Made by a program: the position numbers and the translations under genes. A stretch of 64,000 nt of DNA from Methanocellaceae archaeon UBA148. Lineage in GTDB: Archaea; Halobacteriota; UBA148. Below, one piece after another: positions 62,922 to 64,000 of the stretch (its first letter is position 1; each line of letters opens with the position of its first letter). Location of the stretch: the NCBI GenBank assembly GCA_002495885.1, contig DAHG01000025.1, positions 113,148-177,147 on the forward strand, in the 5' to 3' direction. Under the pieces are notes generated by a model that was not told where the DNA came from, did not search any database, and saw only the letters and a program-made list of their open reading frames with translations.

Positions 62922-64000
62922 TTATGCAGACGCTTCTTCAACGACTTTAATTTCTTCTTCAGTCAGCCCGTACAACTCATAAACCATTTGATCAATCGTT
63001 TTATCGGTCTCTTCAATTTCCTTCCCTATTTTCTCCTTCCGTTCTGATGCAGGCAAAAACGAACCCATGATTTCATCGATGACTTGCTGATTCTTAACAT
63101 CGCTTTTGTTATCAAAAATCGGGATGGTTTCCATCTTCAAAACTCGATCCAAGATATTTCCCTTGCCAACCTTCTTGCCATAATTCAGTATGCACTGCTC
63201 GATAAATTTAGTGAAGTTTAGGTTTTCAAATCGGCATTTCAAAACATCAAAATCTTCGACCGACTTCTGGTTCTCATCCTCATAATTCACAGAAATAATG
63301 AGCCATTCACCTTCCTCTCTTGCTTTGAATCTCTTGATTTTACCTTTTATGCCATTGGCATTGTTCAGCACTTTCTTGTCGTTCATACCGAGTTGATTAA
63401 AATAGAGTCCGAGATTGGTGTCCTTCAACTTGGGGCGCAGATCGACATAATCAAAGAAGTTGGTGTTAATGGTTTGGAGTTCTTGATTGAGGTAGAACAT
63501 TTTGTCGACAAGGACAATAAATGGTTTTTGAACTTCTTGAGAAACTGGTTTGATTGGTAGTTGCTCAATTGTCTCGATATCGGTCTGTGCCATTGCTCTG
63601 CCTAACTCAAGACTAATCAGATGGTAATAATGATTCATTAGCTTTGAATTTAAAATAGCGAGTACATATTTGAGATCGTAATCAGGATTCTTAGGTGCTA
63701 TTGAATGACAATTGTTTAAGTGATAATATTTATTTTCATCAAACGTTGCATAGATGCTATCACCTGTTTGACGCATGATAAGTTTATCATGGAGAACTAC
63801 GTCTGGATCCCAACCACCACTCCACAACAGTTTTGGTTCTATGTTTAAAAAGTAGCCATCATACGTTAAGGAGTACCTGCCAATTTCGCTTCCAGAGATC
63901 AATCCTTTCTTCCAAGTATCGCCCCTTTTCTCTTTAGTATAAATATTTTTTTGTCCAATTTTGGAGCGAACGCCTGTGTGAATACTTACTATATCGTTTA
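62922..64000 (-). CDS. type IIG/BREX-like methylase specificity domain (partial)
   Basis: The frame continues off the right edge; the visible part is about 359 codons. Segments DIVSIHTGVRSKIGQKNIYT, LISGSEIGRYSLTYDGYFLN (in parts), and YVLAILNSKLMNHYYHLIS with AMAQTDIETIEQLPI are the TaqI-like C-terminal target-recognition domain of Eco57I/type IIG and PglX-type adenine methyltransferases. The end IDQMVYELYGLTEEEIKVVEEA is also typical. The methyltransferase core would lie beyond the window. Confidence 0.82.
   Translation of the reverse strand, partial: NDIVSIHTGVRSKIGQKNIYTKEKRGDTWKKGLISGSEIGRYSLTYDGYFLNIEPKLLWSGGWDPDVVLHDKLIMRQTGDSIYATFDENKYYHLNNCHSIAPKNPDYDLKYVLAILNSKLMNHYYHLISLELGRAMAQTDIETIEQLPIKPVSQEVQKPFIVLVDKMFYLNQELQTINTNFFDYVDLRPKLKDTNLGLYFNQLGMNDKKVLNNANGIKGKIKRFKAREEGEWLIISVNYEDENQKSVEDFDVLKCRFENLNFTKFIEQCILNYGKKVGKGNILDRVLKMETIPIFDNKSDVKNQQVIDEIMGSFLPASERKEKIGKEIEETDKTIDQMVYELYGLTEEEIKVVEEASA

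Overview
This 64 kb window looks like the chromosome of a strictly anaerobic euryarchaeon related to Methanomicrobia or Archaeoglobi; an ANME-1 or Syntrophoarchaeales type organism is plausible but not proven. The archaeal marks are a family B DNA polymerase with a uracil-sensing type N-terminal domain, an XPD/Rad3 iron-sulfur helicase, a DUF1922 zinc-ribbon protein, an archaeal-type PurC, AT-rich TATA boxes with short or absent leaders, and an F420-type flavodiiron protein beside superoxide reductase, rubredoxin and hybrid cluster protein. No rRNA and no complete tRNA gene was found.

Left part (1-15.3 kb) is housekeeping: a GcvH-like protein without the lipoyl lysine, XPD helicase, U32-family protein, DNA polymerase B, DUF1922 protein, an acetyl-CoA synthetase, class II PurE with PurC, and carAB. 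CarA has lost its glutaminase nucleophile.

The CRISPR region (15.4-30 kb) holds an array of 41 identical 30-bp repeats and 40 spacers, read on the minus strand from a leader at about 18.1-18.2 kb, and a type I-B (Cst1/Tneap-like) cas set: cas6, cas8a1/cst1, a small subunit candidate, cas7, cas5, cas3, cas4, cas1, cas2. Toxin-like modules are embedded between the cas genes: MntA/HepT, a HEPN protein with a nucleotidyltransferase remnant, VapBC, and a Fic protein that is translationally coupled to cas4. A bipartite motif occurs twice around the fic-cas4-cas1-cas2 promoter.

The middle (30-44.3 kb) carries superoxide reductase and peroxiredoxin; a sulfur/Fe-S cluster (iscU, an iscS whose PLP lysine is Asp, DsrE-like, TusA-like, thioredoxin reductase, glutaredoxin, Nfu); an O2/NO detoxification operon (hcp, fprA, rubredoxin); a decayed gene; and a cimA/leuA-ilvB-ilvN-ilvC branched-chain amino acid operon. 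At 45-51 kb lies a secreted 2058-residue subtilisin-like protease with kelch and adhesion-type domains and a perfectly duplicated 176-bp Ig-like module.

The right part (51.5-64 kb) is accessory DNA. It has a frameshifted Ski2/Hel308-like helicase next to an HhH/PD-(D/E)xK nuclease, a methyltransferase, a 3' fragment of a tRNA-Leu(CAG) gene that looks like an attachment site, small CcdA-like genes, and then a compact minus-strand cassette: DNA methyltransferase, PLD-SF2 helicase, 61-aa protein, DndD-like SMC ATPase, 122-aa protein, 51-aa membrane protein and nuclease-like protein. Imperfect 81-bp direct repeats lie on both sides of the cassette. It combines restriction-side genes resembling the phosphorothioation (Dnd) systems with a methyltransferase and no visible dndABC, and is the best candidate here for an undescribed defence system. 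A type IIG-like specificity protein runs off the right edge.
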